A stretch of DNA of 64,000 bases from Candidatus Latescibacterota bacterium (GTDB taxonomy: Bacteria > Latescibacterota > UBA2968). A program made the translations under genes and the position numbers. The stretch is taken from assembly GCA_022823725.1 (NCBI GenBank), contig JAJEHL010000026.1, forward strand, positions 496,001 through 560,000, given 5' to 3'. The notes beneath the pieces were generated by a model. That model did not search any database and was not told the origin of the DNA. It saw nothing but the letters and a program-made list of their open reading frames with translations. Of this stretch, positions 28,065 to 37,777 are shown piece after piece (within the stretch, counting starts at the first letter, position 1; each line of letters opens with the position of its first letter).

Positions 28065-29159
28065 ATGAATTATTACCGTCCCATCATTGTATTCCTCATT
28101 TTTGGTATTGCCGCTCCCGTGCTCAATGCTATGGGGTTGCTTTCTGATACGACGTTGAATCTCTGGGGGCGTTATTTTTGTTTTGCGATTGCCGCACTGG
28201 GGATTGATCTGATCTGGGGATATACTGGTATTCTGTCGCTGTGTCAGGCTTTCTTTTTTTGTTTGGGCGGGTATGCGATTGGTATGCATATGCTGCTCAA
28301 GACGGGTACGCAAGGGGTTTATGGGAGTGCGTTGCCCGATTTTATGGTGTGGAACCGCGTGGAGCAATTGCCCATCTTTTGGGAGCCGTTTCACACTTTT
28401 ACATTTGCGTTTATGCTGGCGCTTATGATTCCGGCGATTATTGCGCTTATTTTTGGGTTTCTCGCTTTTCGCAGTCGGCTTCAGGGGGTTTATTTTGCCA
28501 TTATTACGCAGGCTCTTGCCCTGGGCGTCTGGCTTATTTTTTTGCGGAATGAGACCATGCTCGGCGGTACTAATGGCCTGACGGATTTTAAGACGTTGCT
28601 CGGTTTTGAGTTGGCGGATTCGGCGAGTAAACGCGGTCTTTATATCGTTGCTTTTGTCACGCTTTTTGCTTCCTATTTTTTGTGCCGCTTTATGGTAAAA
28701 TCCAAGCTCGGTCGCGTGCTTATTGCGGTTCGCGATAGTGAGCATCGGTTGCGTTTTATCGGCTATCGCGTTGCCAGTTACAAAGTATTCGTGTTTGTGA
28801 TGGCAAGTATGCTCGGCGCTCTGGGTGGATTGCTCTATGTGCCTCAGACCGGGATTATTACACCGGGTCGGATGGATGTGCAGGCTTCTATTGAGATGGT
28901 GATATGGGTTGCTGTTGGCGGGCGGGGGACTCTGATTGGTCCGATTATTGGCGCGGTGCTTGTGAATCTTCTTTACAGTTTTTTGACGGGTGCGTTCCCC
29001 GGTACCTGGCTCTATTTTTTGGGATTCCTTTTTATCGGCGTTGTGCTCTTTTTTCCCGATGGTCTCATTGGTCTGCGATCTAAGATGGATATAAATAGTC
29101 TGAAGCGATTTTTTCCCGTACGTACCTCTGCACCCGTAGCCGCTGAAAGTCAGGATTGA
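28065..29159 (+). CDS. urtC: Urea ABC transporter permease UrtC
   Basis: The 364-residue LivM-type permease has about ten membrane segments. Marks are GIDLIWGYTGILSLCQAFFF, IVAFVTLFASYFLCRFMVKS, and IAVRDSEHRLRFIGYRVASYK, which is the EAA-type loop contacting the ATPases, then WVAVGGRGTLIGPIIGA. It pairs with UrtB. It ends one base before urtD. Confidence 0.95.
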   Translation: MNYYRPIIVFLIFGIAAPVLNAMGLLSDTTLNLWGRYFCFAIAALGIDLIWGYTGILSLCQAFFFCLGGYAIGMHMLLKTGTQGVYGSALPDFMVWNRVEQLPIFWEPFHTFTFAFMLALMIPAIIALIFGFLAFRSRLQGVYFAIITQALALGVWLIFLRNETMLGGTNGLTDFKTLLGFELADSASKRGLYIVAFVTLFASYFLCRFMVKSKLGRVLIAVRDSEHRLRFIGYRVASYKVFVFVMASMLGALGGLLYVPQTGIITPGRMDVQASIEMVIWVAVGGRGTLIGPIIGAVLVNLLYSFLTGAFPGTWLYFLGFLFIGVVLFFPDGLIGLRSKMDINSLKRFFPVRTSAPVAAESQD

Positions 29160-29160
29160 T

Positions 29161-29913
29161 ATGATTTTTGATCCGGTTCTGCTGACTGTTGAAAATTTGC
29201 GCGTGTCTTTTGATGGATTTGTCGCGCTCGATATAGATGAGTTTGTCCTGCATGATCGGGAATTGCGCGTTGTTATCGGTCCAAATGGTGCGGGTAAGAC
29301 CACGTTTCTCGATGTTTTGTGTGGGAAGACCAGACCCGATCGCGGCAGTGCGCGTTTTGAAAAGTTCGATCTCACCCAGATGAGCGAAGATGCGATTGTC
29401 AAAGCGGGTGTTGGTCGGAAGTTTCAAACGCCGTCTGTTTTTACTTCTCTCACGGTGTACGAAAATTTGATGCTGGCACTCAAAACTGATCGCACGGTTC
29501 TCTTTTCGCTTGTTTCGCGTCTGTCGGACAAGAATCGCGATCGCATCCAGGCTGTTGCAGAGCAGACGGGTCTGGCTGACCATCTGCATACGGTTGCTGA
29601 CGCGCTTTCGCACGGGCAGAAACAGTGGCTCGAGATTGCGATGGTCATTTTGCAAGATCCCGAGCTTTTTTTAATTGATGAACCCGCTGCTGGTATGACG
29701 GATGAAGAGACGGTTAAGACGGGCGAGCTTCTCGAACGTCTGACGATGAATCACGCGATTATTGTTATTGAGCACGATATGGAATTTGTAAGACAAATCG
29801 CGCGCACGGTTACGGTTCTCCACGAGGGCAAGGTGCTCGTTGAGGGACCGATGGAACAGGTGCAAAATGATCCCCAGGTTATTGAATGTTATCTGGGTAG
29901 TGTGCAACATTGA
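29161..29913 (+). CDS. urtD: Urea ABC transporter ATP-binding protein UrtD
   Basis: The 250-residue protein has an AGGA ribosome site within the urtC end. It has Walker A GPNGAGKTTF, a Q loop in GVGRKFQTPSVF, signature LSHGQKQWLEIAMV (the LSHG variant typical of LivG/UrtD), Walker B LFLIDEPAAGM and the H loop in VIEHDMEFV. It energises UrtBC with UrtE. Confidence 0.96.
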   Translation: MIFDPVLLTVENLRVSFDGFVALDIDEFVLHDRELRVVIGPNGAGKTTFLDVLCGKTRPDRGSARFEKFDLTQMSEDAIVKAGVGRKFQTPSVFTSLTVYENLMLALKTDRTVLFSLVSRLSDKNRDRIQAVAEQTGLADHLHTVADALSHGQKQWLEIAMVILQDPELFLIDEPAAGMTDEETVKTGELLERLTMNHAIIVIEHDMEFVRQIARTVTVLHEGKVLVEGPMEQVQNDPQVIECYLGSVQH

Positions 29914-29932
29914 TGGATGGGATAGTATTTTA

Positions 29933-30652
29933 ATGACGACAATTACAGACACCGCGCTCACCGTTCGAGGTCTGGATGTTTATTACGGCGAGAGTCAGAT
30001 CTTGCGCGATATTGGTATGGATGTTCCCAGTGGTGCTATTGTGGCGGTTATGGGGCGCAATGGGGTTGGGAAGACGACGCTGATCAAGACGATAATGGGT
30101 CTGCTGCATCCTCGGCGGGGGCGTATTCTGTTGAATGGTGAGGATATAACGGGGCAGACACCGGATTTGCGGGCGCGCGCGGGTTTGAGTTATGTGCCAC
30201 AAGGGCGCGAGATTTTTCCCCGGCTGACGGTGTATGAGAATTTGCAGATTGGTTTAGAGGCGCGTACAGATGGTCTTACTACTCTGCCGGAGGATCTAAT
30301 TTACGATCTTTTTCCCGTGTTGGCCGATATGCAAGATCGTATGGGTGGAAATCTCAGCGGTGGACAGCAGCAGCAACTCGCCATTGCCCGTGCGCTCGTT
30401 GGCGATCCGGATATTCTCATTCTGGACGAACCCACAGAGGGTATTCAGCCGTCGATTATTCTCGATATAGAAAATGTGTTGATTCATCTGAAGGACAAAG
30501 GCAATCTCACTATTATTCTGGTGGAGCAGTACTTCGATTTTGCCCGGCAGATTGCCGACTATTTTTATTTGATGGACCGCGGAACGATTGCTTTGTGCGG
30601 TTCTGCGGATGAATTGTCGGATGAGAGTATTAAGCAGTATCTCACGTTTTAA
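29933..30652 (+). CDS. urtE: Urea ABC transporter ATP-binding protein UrtE
   Basis: The protein is 239 residues from ATG 29933; an in-frame extension to 29840 overlaps urtD and is unlikely. It has Walker [15 protein letters not shown], a Q loop in [10 protein letters not shown], signature [15 protein letters not shown], Walker [15 protein letters not shown] and H-loop position in LVEQYFDF, which is Gln rather than His as is usual in LivF/UrtE. It is the last transporter gene, followed 13 bp later by the urease structural genes. Confidence 0.95.
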   Translation: MTTITDTALTVRGLDVYYGESQILRDIGMDVPSGAIVAVMGRNGVGKTTLIKTIMGLLHPRRGRILLNGEDITGQTPDLRARAGLSYVPQGREIFPRLTVYENLQIGLEARTDGLTTLPEDLIYDLFPVLADMQDRMGGNLSGGQQQQLAIARALVGDPDILILDEPTEGIQPSIILDIENVLIHLKDKGNLTIILVEQYFDFARQIADYFYLMDRGTIALCGSADELSDESIKQYLTF

Positions 30653-30665
30653 TCAGGGATTTTCC

Positions 30666-31430
30666 ATGTATTTATCACCCAAAGAAATTGACAAATTAAT
30701 GCTCCACAACGCGGGTTTTCTCGCGCAGAAGCGGTATGTCCGGGGTTTGCGTCTCAATTACCCCGAAGCCGTGTCACTTATCGCGGCACAGCTTCTCGAA
30801 TTTATCCGCGATGGTGAGTCCGTTGCCACGCTTATGGATAAGGGCAAGCAGTTGCTCGGTACGGAAGATGTTTTGCCCGGTGTTCCCGATATGGTTCACG
30901 AGGTGCAGGTGGAGGGTACGTTTCCCGATGGGACGAAACTCGTGACGGTTCACCATCCTATTTGTAGTGTGGAAGGCGATCCCGATCTGGCGTTGTACGG
31001 TTCGGGGCTTACGCGTTTCCGCTCGCCCTGGTCGCCGGATAATACGGTTTCTGATACGCCGGGTGCCGGGACTACGGCGGAGGAGCCGATTACGCTTAAT
31101 GCGGATCGGGAGACCATTTCTCTTTCTGTGACCAATACCGGTGATCGCCCGATACAGGTGGGTTCGCATTACACATTTTTTGAAGTTAATCCCGCACTTT
31201 CGTTTGATCGCGAAAAAGCTTATGGCTTCCGTCTCGATATTCCATCTGGTACTGCGGTGCGTTTTGAACCAGGGGAAAGTAGAACAGTTAATCTCGTCGC
31301 TATTGCTGGGAACCGCACGGTCTATGGGGGGAATGGCCTTATTTCGGGGCAGATCGATGAGAATAAGGCAGAGGCTTTACAACGGGCGGAAGATGGTGGA
31401 TTTAAGAGGATTCCAAATGTCTCAAATTGA
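30666..31430 (+). CDS. ureAB: Urease gamma-beta fusion subunit
   Basis: The protein is 254 residues from ATG 30666. Residues 1-100 are the gamma subunit ([60 protein letters not shown]). Residues about 125-245 are the beta subunit ([38 protein letters not shown], then [12 protein letters not shown]). Fused gamma-beta subunits are known in Helicobacter and scattered other bacteria; here the linker holds a Pro/Ser-rich [11 protein letters not shown] segment. The stop overlaps ureC by 14 bp. It forms the urease apoenzyme with UreC. Confidence 0.96.
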   Translation: MYLSPKEIDKLMLHNAGFLAQKRYVRGLRLNYPEAVSLIAAQLLEFIRDGESVATLMDKGKQLLGTEDVLPGVPDMVHEVQVEGTFPDGTKLVTVHHPICSVEGDPDLALYGSGLTRFRSPWSPDNTVSDTPGAGTTAEEPITLNADRETISLSVTNTGDRPIQVGSHYTFFEVNPALSFDREKAYGFRLDIPSGTAVRFEPGESRTVNLVAIAGNRTVYGGNGLISGQIDENKAEALQRAEDGGFKRIPNVSN

Positions 31431-33120
31431 TCGAATCGCTTATGCCAGTATGTACGGTCCCACTACGGGAGACCGCGTTCAGTTGGGCGATACCCATCTC
31501 GTTGTTGAGGTGGAAGATGATTATACGATTTACGGTGATGAATGCAAGTTTGGCGGCGGTAAGGTGCTGCGCGATGGCATGGGCCAGGCTACGGGTGTGT
31601 CGCAGGATAGGGCGCTGGATCTCGTTATTACCAATGTGCTTGTCGTTGACTATACGGGGATATACAAAGCGGATATTGGGATTAAAGACGGGCGTATCGC
31701 CGGTATTGGCAAGGCGGGTAATCCCGATGTTATGTCGGGTGTTGATCCCGATCTGATCGTGGGGGTTACGACTGAGGTTATCGCGGGTGAAGGGCATCTG
31801 CTTACGGCTGGCGCGCTCGATGTGCATGTTCATTTTATATGTCCTCAGCAAGTTGAGGAGGCGATTGCTTCGGGTATTACGACGATGCTCGGTGGTGGTA
31901 CGGGTCCGGCTACGGGTACCAATGCCACGACCTGTACGCCGGGGACGCACCACATTCGCATGATGCTGGCGTCGAGTGATGCTTTTCCCCTCAATTTTGG
32001 GTTTTTGGGCAAGGGCAATTCCTCGCTTCCACAAGGGCTTATCGAGCAGATTGAGGGTGGGGCTTGTGGTCTCAAGCTGCACGAGGATTGGGGTACGACG
32101 CCTGCGGCTATTGATTCCTGTCTCTCGGTTGCCGATGAGTACGATGTTCAGGTGGCGATTCATACGGATACGCTCAATGAGTCGGGTTTTGTGGAGCAGA
32201 GTTGTGCGGCTTTTAAGGGGCGCACGATTCATACGTACCACACCGAGGGCGCGGGTGGGGGACACGCGCCGGATATTATGCGTCTTTGCGGCGAGGCGAA
32301 TGTTTTGCCTTCTTCTACCAATCCCACGCGGCCTTTTACGGTGAATACGATTGACGAGCATCTGGACATGCTCATGGTGTGTCATCATCTGGATAAGAAT
32401 ATACCCGAGGATGTGGCTTTTGCCGAGAGCCGGATCCGGCAGGAGACGATTGCGGCAGAAGATATTTTGCACGATATGGGGGCGCTGTCGATCATCGCAT
32501 CCGATAGTCAGGCGATGGGGCGCGTGGGGGAGGTTATTTGTCGCACATGGCAGACCGCCCATAAGATGCGCGAACAGCGCGGTGTATTGCGCGGTGATCG
32601 GGGGAATGATAATGGGCGTGTGAAGCGGTATATTGCCAAGTACACGATTAATCCCGCGACGGCTCATGGTTTGAGCGATTATATCGGTTCGGTTGAGGTG
32701 GGCAAACTCGCAGATCTCGTGCTCTGGAAGCCTGCTTTTTTTGGTGCAAAGCCCGAGATGGTAATTAAGGGGGGCATAATCGCGTATTCGCAGATGGGCG
32801 ATCCCAATGCCTCGATTCCCACGCCGCAACCCGTGTATCCGCGTCCCATGTTTGGTGCTCAGGGCAATGCCGTGGGTTCTACGTCTCTCGCTTTTGTCTC
32901 CCGGGCTTCGCTGGAGACAGTTGGGTCTTATGATCTGTCCAAGAGCGTTGTTGCGGTGTCCAATTGTCGGGATATTGGGAAGAAGGATATGAAGCTCAAT
33001 GATTTTATTCCCGATATTCACATTGATCCGGAGACTTATAGCGTTACGGTCAATGGCGAGTTGCTTACCTGTGAGGCGGCAGAGAAGCTGCCGCTGGCAC
33101 AGCTTTATAATTTGTTTTGA
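31417..33120 (+). CDS. ureC: Urease alpha (catalytic) subunit
   Basis: The protein is 567 residues from ATG 31417. It is the nickel amidohydrolase that cleaves urea to ammonia and carbamate. The active site is complete: DVHVHF (two His ligands), GLKLHEDWG (the carbamylated Lys), the [11 protein letters not shown] and [14 protein letters not shown] His blocks, the mobile flap Cys/His in MVCHHLD and the Asp in [13 protein letters not shown]. The length equals the family norm. It is flanked by ureAB and ureF and is active only after nickel loading by UreDFG. Confidence 0.98.
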   Translation: MSQIDRIAYASMYGPTTGDRVQLGDTHLVVEVEDDYTIYGDECKFGGGKVLRDGMGQATGVSQDRALDLVITNVLVVDYTGIYKADIGIKDGRIAGIGKAGNPDVMSGVDPDLIVGVTTEVIAGEGHLLTAGALDVHVHFICPQQVEEAIASGITTMLGGGTGPATGTNATTCTPGTHHIRMMLASSDAFPLNFGFLGKGNSSLPQGLIEQIEGGACGLKLHEDWGTTPAAIDSCLSVADEYDVQVAIHTDTLNESGFVEQSCAAFKGRTIHTYHTEGAGGGHAPDIMRLCGEANVLPSSTNPTRPFTVNTIDEHLDMLMVCHHLDKNIPEDVAFAESRIRQETIAAEDILHDMGALSIIASDSQAMGRVGEVICRTWQTAHKMREQRGVLRGDRGNDNGRVKRYIAKYTINPATAHGLSDYIGSVEVGKLADLVLWKPAFFGAKPEMVIKGGIIAYSQMGDPNASIPTPQPVYPRPMFGAQGNAVGSTSLAFVSRASLETVGSYDLSKSVVAVSNCRDIGKKDMKLNDFIPDIHIDPETYSVTVNGELLTCEAAEKLPLAQLYNLF

Positions 33121-33122
33121 TT

Positions 33123-33791
33123 ATGCTACTTGATCTTCTCACGCTTGCCGATAGCAATTTCCCCACGGGTGGATACGCATTTTCCAATGGGCTTGAGGCG
33201 ACCAAACAGATGGGGTTGTTGCGGTCTTCCGATGATCTGGATGCGTATCTGCAGACGGTGATTCACGCGACGGCAAGAAGTGAGATTCCGTTTGTTAATG
33301 CGTGTTTTAAGGGTGATCCGATTCCCGCAAATTTGACCGATATGCTGCTCACTTATGACGCGATGCTCACGGCACCGGCGATTGTGCGCGGCAGTGAGGT
33401 GCAGGGTCGCAATTTGTTGCGTTTGATGCGCGATTTGTATTTTTCCGATGCGATGGCGCGTTTGCACGAGGTGTTGCTTGTGCAACCTGTGCCCGCTCAT
33501 TATACGATTGTTTTTGGTGCGACGTTTCGGATTGCAGGTCTTAAACGCGGGCATACGTGTCGGATTTTTATGTATCAGTTTTTGCGCGATCAGATCAGTG
33601 CGGCTGTGCGCCTGGGGCAGATTGGTCCTCTGGAAGCCGCGCGGTTGCAAAAACGCCATCACAAGACAGCGATTAGAGCTATGACTTCTGTCGCGCAGGC
33701 AGATTATACGTGTGCGACGCGCTGTGCACCCCAATGGGATGTTGCACAGGGTATGCACGAGTATCTGTATTCGCGGTTGTTCCAGAGTTGA
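33123..33791 (+). CDS. ureF: Urease accessory protein UreF
   Basis: The protein is 222 residues from ATG 33123. The all-helical UreF fold is recognised by LTLADSNFPTGGYAFSNGLE at the N-terminus, RNLLRLMRDLYFS and a C-terminal Arg/Tyr-ending tail. UreF bridges UreD and UreG and gates GTP hydrolysis during urease activation. It starts two bases after the ureC stop, in the position where ureE often lies. Confidence 0.9.
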   Translation: MLLDLLTLADSNFPTGGYAFSNGLEATKQMGLLRSSDDLDAYLQTVIHATARSEIPFVNACFKGDPIPANLTDMLLTYDAMLTAPAIVRGSEVQGRNLLRLMRDLYFSDAMARLHEVLLVQPVPAHYTIVFGATFRIAGLKRGHTCRIFMYQFLRDQISAAVRLGQIGPLEAARLQKRHHKTAIRAMTSVAQADYTCATRCAPQWDVAQGMHEYLYSRLFQS

Positions 33792-33810
33792 AAGGCGAAA
33801 TTACAAGCAA

Positions 33811-33935
33811 CCATTCTGGACGCCTGCTTAAGGCATGCAGAGCCTGCCCCTGCACGTCTTAAGCAGGGGCGTGACGATAGGAATAGCACCCGTCATTGCG
33901 GCAGGGTTTTAGCCGCAATCCAGAAGGTTTTGCTT
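33811..33935. repeat. Interspersed palindromic repeat, copy 2 (long form)
   Basis: Begins CCATTCTGGACG and ends CCGCAATCCAGAAGG, an imperfect inverted pair around 125 bases. Inside are CTGCTTAAGGCATGCAGAGCC and CTTAAGCAGGGGCGTGACG stems and the common CGTCATTGCGGC / GCCGCAATCCAGAAGG unit. Located between ureF and ureG, it interrupts the urease operon by about 190 bases. Confidence 0.8.
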
Positions 33936-33982
33936 GTTGTTGTACCATAGATTTCAATGCTTGTAACCTTAAAGGACTCGCC

Positions 33983-34690
33983 ATGCACAATCATCACCAT
34001 CACGACCATTCTCACGAACCTTTTGAATCTCCCGGCGACTTTGCCCTGCGCGAGTCGGTCCTCGGAAATCGCGATTTTTCTCAACGCGCGTTTACTGTGG
34101 GGGTTGGTGGTCCGGTGGGTACGGGGAAGACGGCACTTGTTCGCGTGTTGTGCGAAGCCCTGCGCGATCGCTTCAGTCTCGGGGTTGTTACGAATGATAT
34201 TTTTACACGGGAGGATGCCGAGTTTCTTTTGCGTCACAAGGCGCTTGAGGCCGATCGCATTATTGGGGTTGAGACGGGCGGATGTCCGCATGCGGCTATT
34301 CGCGAAGATATTTCGCTGAATTTGAATGCGCTCGAGGATTTGATGATTCGCTTTGGGTGCGATATCGATTTGCTTTTTGTGGAGAGTGGTGGCGATAATC
34401 TGGCGGCGCATTTTAGCAAGGAGCTTGTCGATTACGCGATTTATGTGATTGATGTGTCCGCCGGGGATAAGATTCCCCGAAAAGGGGGTCCGGGGATTAC
34501 GCAATCGGATTTGCTCGTTATCAATAAGACCGATCTCGCCGATCTCATTGGCGCAGACCTGGGGGTTATGGCGCGAGATGCAAAGAAGATGCGCGGAGAT
34601 GGTCCCACGCTTTTTGCCTGTTTGAAACACGGGTCGGGGCTTGACGAGATTATCGAGCATGTTCTCCGAGCGCGCAGGTCTGTTCTGTGA
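33983..34690 (+). CDS. ureG: Urease accessory GTPase UreG
   Basis: The protein is 235 residues from ATG 33983 (AAAGGA upstream). A His-rich head ([11 protein letters not shown], residues 2-12) precedes the SIMIBI GTPase: P-loop [30 protein letters not shown], the metal-binding [11 protein letters not shown] and NKTDLA. UreG delivers nickel to urease using GTP. The His-rich extension probably stores or captures nickel, which matters because no ureE nickel chaperone gene is in the cluster. Upstream is a long repeat. Confidence 0.96.
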   Translation: MHNHHHHDHSHEPFESPGDFALRESVLGNRDFSQRAFTVGVGGPVGTGKTALVRVLCEALRDRFSLGVVTNDIFTREDAEFLLRHKALEADRIIGVETGGCPHAAIREDISLNLNALEDLMIRFGCDIDLLFVESGGDNLAAHFSKELVDYAIYVIDVSAGDKIPRKGGPGITQSDLLVINKTDLADLIGADLGVMARDAKKMRGDGPTLFACLKHGSGLDEIIEHVLRARRSVL

Positions 34691-34721
34691 ATTAAAAATT
34701 AAAAATTGAGAATTAAGAATT
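34691..34721. repeat. A/T-rich short tandem repeat before ureD
   Basis: ATTAAAAATTAAAAATTGAG followed by AATTAAGAATT, degenerate 7-8-base units between ureG and ureD. A related AATTAGG tandem array is at 60031-60071. Confidence 0.7.
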
Positions 34722-35544
34722 GCTCCCTTCCCAAATTGAAGTGACGTGTAATGGTTCCCGTTCTGTCCTGACTGCCTGTCGCTCAGTCGCGCCTTTGAAG
34801 TTGCTCAATCCCGCTGCACAGGGCGATTATTGCGCTGTTGTGCTTTCGAGTTATGGAGGCGGTATGGTGGAAGGGGATGCGACGACGCTGTGTGTGCGCT
34901 GTGGCGAAGGGGCGGCTCTCTATTTGGGGACTCAGGCGTTTACCAAAGTTTATAAGAGTCCCAATGGTATTCCTTGTAAACAAATAATTAATGGTGAGGT
35001 GGAGGCCGGGGGCCTTGCCGTTGTTTTGCCCGATCCCGTTGTTCCTTATGCGCGAAGTATTTTTGAGCAGGAACAGACGTGGCATCTGGGGTCTGATTCG
35101 TGTCTGGTTCTGGCGGATGGTCATACGGCTGGACGCATGGCTTTTGGGGAGCATTTTGGGTACACGAGTTACCGGTCTGATATTACTGTACATACAGCTA
35201 AACGCCCGGTTCTGGTGGAGCGCTATTATTCCGAGCCGGAGATGTTGTCGCCAGCATATACAGGTGCGTTTGGGGGGTATAATGTTGTTTTTAATATTTT
35301 TGTTGCGGGTAATTCCGCGCGGTTTAGCTGTCTGGTTGAAAGTCTTTCCCAATCGCTCGCTCCTTTGTTGAAACCCTCGGAAAATTCTCTTTTGCTTTCC
35401 TTTGCTTCCCCCAGACCCGATCTTTTTGTGATACGATCCCTCGCGCAAAATGTCGAGTGTCTTCTTCCTCTCTATACAGCTCTCCGCAGTGCAATTGCCC
35501 ATCCCAAGATTCTCGGTGCAGATCCGCTGGCGCGAAAGTATTGA
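34720..35544 (+). CDS. ureD: Urease accessory protein UreD/UreH
   Basis: The protein is up to 274 residues. The start is uncertain: TTG 34720 inside an A/T repeat or GTG 34741, neither with a strong Shine-Dalgarno. UreD features are SYGGGMVEGDATTLCVRCG, YLGTQAFTKVYKS, LPDPVVPYARSIFEQEQ and LADGHTAGRMAFGE. UreD binds the apo-urease and forms the tunnel passing nickel from UreG through UreF. It closes the urease cluster and is followed by a repeat copy. Confidence 0.93.
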   Translation: MLPSQIEVTCNGSRSVLTACRSVAPLKLLNPAAQGDYCAVVLSSYGGGMVEGDATTLCVRCGEGAALYLGTQAFTKVYKSPNGIPCKQIINGEVEAGGLAVVLPDPVVPYARSIFEQEQTWHLGSDSCLVLADGHTAGRMAFGEHFGYTSYRSDITVHTAKRPVLVERYYSEPEMLSPAYTGAFGGYNVVFNIFVAGNSARFSCLVESLSQSLAPLLKPSENSLLLSFASPRPDLFVIRSLAQNVECLLPLYTALRSAIAHPKILGADPLARKY

Positions 35545-35570
35545 AGCGATCGGCGGTTAGCCCTCATCCG

Positions 35571-35680
35571 CCGTCATCGCGACAGGGTTCCCTGCTCAAC
35601 ATCATGCAGAGCCTGCCCCGTAGTGTTTTTATGCGGGGGACATGCTTGAGCCGCGATCCAGAGGTTTTGCTCGTCATCCA
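35571..35680. repeat. Interspersed palindromic repeat, copy 3
   Basis: CCGTCATCGCGACAGGG at the left and GAGCCGCGATCCAGAGGTTTTGC at the right, with CATGCAGAGCCTGCCCC in common with copy 2. It lies in the 250-base gap between ureD and the enolase-superfamily gene, which holds nothing else recognisable. Confidence 0.75.
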
Positions 35681-35794
35681 GCCCCCAGTTCCCAGTATTA
35701 CTTGATATTGCCAAAAAAATGCGTTAGTTTGAGATTAATACGCCCAAATATTTATGCGTCATTTGTCTTGTTTTTCTGGCAAAGGAGTGTGGTT

Positions 35795-36886
35795 ATGAAA
35801 ATCACGAGTGTTGATTTGACCCCTGTTGCGTCGAGGCGTGAGACTGGGGATTTATCTCGTCATGTTATTATTCGGATTCATACGGATGAGGGTTTGATCG
35901 GTTTGGGGGAGATGTCCGATGTGGGCGATTGGGGTGTTATGTACGATCTCAATGATATCAAGGGTGCGTACGAGTCGTTGCTCGTGGGAAAGGATCCGCT
36001 GGCGTGGCGTACGATTACCATTGCGGCGAGGTCTCGGCTGCGAATGGGTGGGGCGATTCGAGCGGGGTTTGAGATCGGTCTTTTTGATTTGGTTGGCAAG
36101 ATTCAGGGGCAGTCGGTTGCGGGTGTGTTTGGCGGGTCGCTGAGGGATAAGTGGCGCGTGTGTTATCCGATTTTCAGGAATTATTCCAGGGAAGATGCCG
36201 AGGCGAATATCGCGCGGGTCAATCGCAGGATGAAAGAGGGTCAGGATCTGTTTCGGCTGTATCACGGCGGCAATGTGGAGGCAGATGAGATTTTTTTGGA
36301 TGGGGTGAAGTCGTCCTGGGGCGATCAGTTTGTGTTGAAGTCGCTCGATTTTAGCGGCGCGCACAAGTGGAAGCGGGTCGTGCAGGCGCTGGATATTTTG
36401 CTGAGGTACTACAGGCCTTTCCATCTGGAATCCGTTTCTGACCGGAGAGATCTGGAGGGGCAATACGAGGTGCGAAAGCGCATTGATCTGCCGATTAGCG
36501 AGCACGTTAGTTCGCTGAATCAGGCGTATGAGTTTGCCCGGCACCGGTATGTCGATATTTTTAATATCAGTTTGTCGGGCGCGGGTGGGTTTACAAATGC
36601 GTTGCATGTCGCGCAGGTGGCCGATGCGGCTGGCTTGTCGTGTCTGGTGGGTACGACACAGGAGTTGTCTATTGGCGTGGCGGCTCAGGCGACGTTTGGT
36701 TCTGTGGTGGAGAATCTCGATTATCCAGGCGATCCAACGGGTGGGTTGCTTTACGAGAGCGATGTGGTGAAAGAGCGCATACAATACGAGAATGGGTATG
36801 TGATTGTACCTGAAGGTCCGGGGTTGGGAATGGAATTGGATGAGGAGAAGGTCGCCGCGATTTCAGAGCCTTTGAGTTCTGTGTAG
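35795..36886 (+). CDS. Enolase-superfamily protein, muconate-cycloisomerase-like, with atypical active site
   Basis: The protein is 363 residues from ATG 35795 with AAAGGAG. The capping domain (VIIRIHTDEGLIGLGEMSD) and C-terminal PEGPGLGMELDEEKV are clear family marks. In the barrel, positions where MLE-type enzymes have Lys-x-Lys read LFRLYHGG, and the distal catalytic Lys region reads FNISLSGAGG without Lys. Acid ligands may be SLDFSG, HLESV and ISEHV. A lyase/racemase mechanism needing lysine bases is therefore doubtful, and the reaction is unknown. It starts a plus-strand operon with a 2OG oxygenase and a dehydrogenase. Confidence 0.82.
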   Translation: MKITSVDLTPVASRRETGDLSRHVIIRIHTDEGLIGLGEMSDVGDWGVMYDLNDIKGAYESLLVGKDPLAWRTITIAARSRLRMGGAIRAGFEIGLFDLVGKIQGQSVAGVFGGSLRDKWRVCYPIFRNYSREDAEANIARVNRRMKEGQDLFRLYHGGNVEADEIFLDGVKSSWGDQFVLKSLDFSGAHKWKRVVQALDILLRYYRPFHLESVSDRRDLEGQYEVRKRIDLPISEHVSSLNQAYEFARHRYVDIFNISLSGAGGFTNALHVAQVADAAGLSCLVGTTQELSIGVAAQATFGSVVENLDYPGDPTGGLLYESDVVKERIQYENGYVIVPEGPGLGMELDEEKVAAISEPLSSV

Positions 36887-36906
36887 CTGGGAGAGGAGAC
36901 TTCACG

Positions 36907-37740
36907 ATGTCTCAAACAGAGGTCTGGTCCCCTGTCGAGGGCACGGTTGATGAGATTCTCGCGCAGGTTCCGCGGCCTTTTGATGCGATGATGGCGAGCG
37001 AGATTCCCGCTGTTATCGTGCGCCGTGCGTTTCCGTCGGATCACTGTGCGGCTCTTATCGAGCGGTTTTACGAGCGCGGTTTGCTCTACGACCCGCGCAA
37101 GGTGGGTGATGGCAGTCCTCGCCGGGTTGATATTGGTACGAGTCTGGGACATCACGGGAATGATCCCGACTCCTTTTACGAACATTCTCGTCAGACGCAC
37201 GATCTTTTCTCATATTTGTTTGACGGGTATGAAGATCCCGTGAAGACGCTGTACGACGCGCTTGCCAGAATGCTTCCAGACAAGCGGGTTATGACGGCTC
37301 GGAGCATTGATGGGCGTCTTTATGGTCCCTCTATTTTTAGAACTTATCACGAGGGTGTGGGGCATTACCCGCATTACGATTCCGTGTCCAAGCGTTCCAA
37401 GCGCTATAATTTCACGGTTTCCCGGTTCAGGCATCAGTTTGCGGGTGTGCTCTGTTTTCAGAATAGCGAGGATCGAGGGGATAGCGGCGAGGGTATCCTG
37501 TACAGGGCACCTATGTCGCCTGCGTTTCAACGCCCTCTCGAGGAGAGGCGGTTTCGCGAGTACGCGGAAGAGGAGGGGATTGAGCGCGTGCAGATCCATC
37601 TGGAGCCGGGGGATCTTTACTTTTTTTATTCCGAGACAATTCACGAAGTTCCTTTTGTCGCAGGCTCTCAACCCCGCGTTGTGCTGGCGTCGTTTATCGG
37701 TATGTCTGAGGACGATCCGGAGGTTTATTTGTGGTCTTAG
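36907..37740 (+). CDS. 2-oxoglutarate/Fe(II)-dependent oxygenase-like protein
   Basis: The 277-residue protein contains GHYPHYDS, with the HxD iron ligands, and DLYFFYSETIHEVPFV with the distal His, followed by PRVVLASFIG, where Arg would bind 2-oxoglutarate. The arrangement matches the prolyl-4-hydroxylase-like/2OG-FeII_Oxy superfamily. No signal peptide. It is probably cotranscribed with the enolase-superfamily gene upstream (20 bp) and the dehydrogenase downstream. Substrate unknown. Confidence 0.78.
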   Translation: MSQTEVWSPVEGTVDEILAQVPRPFDAMMASEIPAVIVRRAFPSDHCAALIERFYERGLLYDPRKVGDGSPRRVDIGTSLGHHGNDPDSFYEHSRQTHDLFSYLFDGYEDPVKTLYDALARMLPDKRVMTARSIDGRLYGPSIFRTYHEGVGHYPHYDSVSKRSKRYNFTVSRFRHQFAGVLCFQNSEDRGDSGEGILYRAPMSPAFQRPLEERRFREYAEEEGIERVQIHLEPGDLYFFYSETIHEVPFVAGSQPRVVLASFIGMSEDDPEVYLWS

Positions 37741-37777
37741 AGGTCGTTCTTTCACTTTTCACTTTTGGATTATTTTT

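Noticed and set aside
28047-29402. Minus-strand frame of 451 codons
   Set aside because: Antisense to urtC/urtD; composition rich in Arg/Asn/Thr with no motifs, typical of a shadow frame.
31402-33021. Minus-strand frame of 539 codons
   Set aside because: Antisense to ureC, Arg/His/Asn-rich, no family resemblance.
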